NCBI GenBank assembly: GCA_030653935.1
Contig: JAURYL010000012.1
Coordinates: forward strand, 1-33,524
DNA length: 33,524 nt
Direction: 5' to 3'
Source of the DNA: Pseudomonadota bacterium
Lineage (GTDB): Bacteria; Pseudomonadota; Gammaproteobacteria; Burkholderiales; Thiobacillaceae
This document shows, piece by piece, positions 31,943 to 33,524 of this stretch. Both the position numbers and the translations under genes were made by a program. The notes beneath the pieces were generated by a model. It did not search any database. It had not been told where the DNA came from and saw only the letters and a list, made by a program, of their open reading frames with translations. The first letter of the stretch is position 1; each line of letters starts with the position of its first letter.

Positions 31943-33382
31943 TCACGGTAGACCATCACCCGGAGCCTCGGCGCGTCGATATCCAGCCGACGATTCCAAA
32001 GTCCGACATGCTGCCAGCACCCGGATTGCCCGCGCGCGCAACGCCGTGAAATCGTCGGCGATGCCACCATAGCGGGCGCGTTCCAGCGCATCGATCAACG
32101 CCTCCAGCCCTTCGCAGCGGGCCTCAGCCCGCAGGCGCTCGCGCCAGACACCCAGGGTGGCGGCGGGGCGTGGCCGCGCGGCCAGGGAAAAACCGCGCAC
32201 GGCGCGCAGCAGGGCTTCTGTATCCGTGCTCGCGGCCACGGCCGCCAGCCTGCGCCGCTTGTGCCGGCGCCAGGCATGCCGCCGGGCCATCCAGACCAAC
32301 AGGGCGGCCGTCATGCCGACGGCGAGCAGGAGCGCGAACCCGCGCGCCAGAGTCGCCAGCGCCGGATTCACGATGTTCACCTCGTCCCCGTTCAAGGTCA
32401 GGCTTTCCAGCCGGCCGCCGACAGGGTCGAACCAGGGCAGGGTCAGGGTCGGCAGCCGTAGCGGGCCGGTTTCCCGCGCATCGGCGTAAATCGTCACGCG
32501 CAAGTGGGTCAGCGGCGAATTGCGATCCTCGCCGGGCAGGGTCTCCAGCGTCGGCGCGTAGGTATTGAAGCCCGGCTGATTGTGTAGTAGCAGGGCCAGC
32601 AGTGTCTTCAGGCCCTCCTCGCTGTAGCCGCCGACGACTTCGAAGCGCCAGGCCAGGGGACGTTGCACGGGCCAGGTTTCGGGTTGTTTCTCCGCCGTCA
32701 GGTGGGGCAAGCCGATGGCGACATTGAGCGGCAACCAGGCCGGCACGGCGGCGGCCGTGAAGGCGACGGCGGGCGCGGGAAAGCGCAGTTGCCGGCCGAA
32801 CTTGCCGGCTTCCAGCATCGGCAAGGACAGTTGCAGCGGCCCGGCCTGGGTGGGAATGACCCGCCAATGCCAGCGATGAGCGGTGCAGCGGACGCCGTCG
32901 CGCTCCAGATCGATCTGTTCCTCGCCCAGCGGGCGGTGATAAAGGGCGGCGTGAAGCGGCAGCGGCGGGCGCTTCCAGTCGAGGCTGCCGTCGTCGCAGG
33001 CTTCCAGGGTGAGGCGGGTGGGTTGCCGCTGGATCGGCGCGGCGGGGTCGGTTTCCACCCGGAACAGCACTTGTGGGGTGTCGACGGAACCCGCCGTCAC
33101 CGTCACCCTGGCCGGTCGGCTGCGCGCCGCGCCGGCTTGCAGCGCGGGCAGGTCGAGGCGGCCCGAACGCAGCGGGTAGAGCGTCAAGACCAGGGTTTCT
33201 TCATTGCCGGAACGTGACAGCGTGCGGCCTCGTGCCTCGAAATCCACCGCCAGGGGGGCCAGGTCGATCTGCTTCAGCGTGCCGCCGGCCAGGGTCAGCG
33301 TCAGGGGCTCGCCCAGCGCCAGGGTGGTGAGGTCGAGCTGGGTTTTCAGGCCGGCGGCAGCAACGACCGAGGCAATGAGCAA
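31943..33382 (-). CDS. BatD-like membrane protein (oxygen tolerance family)
   Basis: A 479-residue protein on the reverse strand. It begins with a short hydrophobic segment (LIASVVAAAG), then beta-rich periplasmic domains with LDLTTLALGEPLTLTLAGG and VLTLYPLRSGRLDLPALQAG, the pattern of BatD. One transmembrane helix (ARGFALLLAVGMTAALLVWM) lies around residues 345-368, followed by a basic cytoplasmic tail. BatD proteins normally work with MoxR and the von Willebrand-type BatA/BatB; none is in view. The only possible starts are TTG (33382) or CTG just upstream, since a TAA lies two codons before. The signal peptide is therefore unusually short or the 5' end is damaged. Confidence 0.7.
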   Translation of the reverse strand: MLIASVVAAAGLKTQLDLTTLALGEPLTLTLAGGTLKQIDLAPLAVDFEARGRTLSRSGNEETLVLTLYPLRSGRLDLPALQAGAARSRPARVTVTAGSVDTPQVLFRVETDPAAPIQRQPTRLTLEACDDGSLDWKRPPLPLHAALYHRPLGEEQIDLERDGVRCTAHRWHWRVIPTQAGPLQLSLPMLEAGKFGRQLRFPAPAVAFTAAAVPAWLPLNVAIGLPHLTAEKQPETWPVQRPLAWRFEVVGGYSEEGLKTLLALLLHNQPGFNTYAPTLETLPGEDRNSPLTHLRVTIYADARETGPLRLPTLTLPWFDPVGGRLESLTLNGDEVNIVNPALATLARGFALLLAVGMTAALLVWMARRHAWRRHKRRRLAAVAASTDTEALLRAVRGFSLAARPRPAATLGVWRERLRAEARCEGLEALIDALERARYGGIADDFTALRARAIRVLAACRTLESSAGYRRAEAPGDGLP

Positions 33383-33450
33383 CAGATGTTACCGGCTGAG
33401 TAAACCCGCCTAAATCTGGCGGAATTTCCAGAAGGTAGGGACAGGAAATG

Positions 33451-33478
33451 AAGAAGGGGCCCGGCTGGGCCCCTTCTT
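33451..33478 (-). terminator. Hairpin terminator downstream of ssb
   Basis: AAGAAGGGGCCC (33451-33462) and GGGCCCCTTCTT (33467-33478) form a 12-bp perfect stem with a GGCT loop. Read on the reverse strand it lies 25 bases after the ssb stop and is followed by TTCATTTCC, a weak T-tract. Confidence 0.75.
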
Positions 33479-33503
33479 CATAGTGGCTACGAGCGGTTGT
33501 GAA

Positions 33504-33524
33504 TCAGAACGGCGTATCGTCCTC
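33504..33524 (-). CDS. ssb: Single-stranded DNA-binding protein, last six codons (cut by the window edge)
   Basis: The reverse strand reads GAG GAC GAT ACG CCG TTC TGA, giving EDDTPF and stop. An acidic tail ending D-x-P-F is the signature C-terminal peptide of bacterial SSB, which docks repair and replication proteins. The rest of the gene lies outside the window. The stem-loop terminator just downstream supports a gene end here. Confidence 0.75.
   Translation of the reverse strand, partial: EDDTPF

Overview
The window is GC-rich DNA from a free-living member of the Proteobacteria, most likely the Betaproteobacteria. The indications are a biotin operon next to comF, a cbb3 oxidase operon ccoNOQP followed by ccoG, and the order rimP-nusA-infB-rbfA-truB. 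No rRNA or tRNA gene, no transposase and no CRISPR array were seen. The species cannot be named from the sequence alone.

Layout. (1) 1-6.4 kb is the end of a surface-polysaccharide locus: an AT-rich serine-acetyltransferase-like gene, a heparinase II/III family protein, a WbuB-like glycosyltransferase and wecB (UDP-GlcNAc 2-epimerase), with a hicAB toxin-antitoxin pair lodged between the glycosyltransferase and wecB. (2) 4.2-11.9 kb is an accessory island of toxin-antitoxin type modules: HicAB-1, an HTH-nucleotidyltransferase/HEPN-like pair, HicBA-2, a GSU2403-type nucleotidyltransferase-fold protein, a RelE/ParE toxin remnant and a TacA/TacT pair. They are separated by dense palindromic repeats of at least three families. 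(3) 11.9-18.6 kb has nudB, comF (reverse strand) and the biotin operon (small membrane protein-bioB-bioF-bioH-bioC-bioD). (4) 18.6-25.6 kb is respiratory: an Rrf2 regulator with a likely Fe-S cysteine triad, a Sco/SenC copper chaperone, ccoN, ccoO, ccoQ, ccoP, ccoG and a FixH/CcoH-like protein with an unusual multi-span N-terminus. (5) 25.6-31.8 kb is the translation/transcription operon rimP-nusA-infB-rbfA-truB. (6) 31.9-33.5 kb, reverse strand, holds a BatD-like protein and the last six codons of ssb.

The most unusual feature is small palindromic DNA that has entered protein genes without breaking the reading frame. A 110-bp MITE-like element with 18-bp terminal inverted repeats and a 4-bp target duplication (TTCA) lies inside hicA-2 and adds exactly 38 codons (110 + 4 = 114 bp). 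Removing it in silico restores a 75-residue HicA. A second 110-bp copy, with its own 4-bp duplication (GATT), lies at 11765-11874. A different family, built from C-run/TTTGCAAA/G-run palindromes in inverted pairs, lies in frame inside the heparinase-family gene and inside bioF, between the PLP-binding Asp motif and the PLP lysine. It also fills the bioC-bioD gap, forms a tandem array at 8534-8938 and borders the RelE remnant. The behaviour resembles the in-frame Rickettsia palindromic elements, but the sequences look unrelated.
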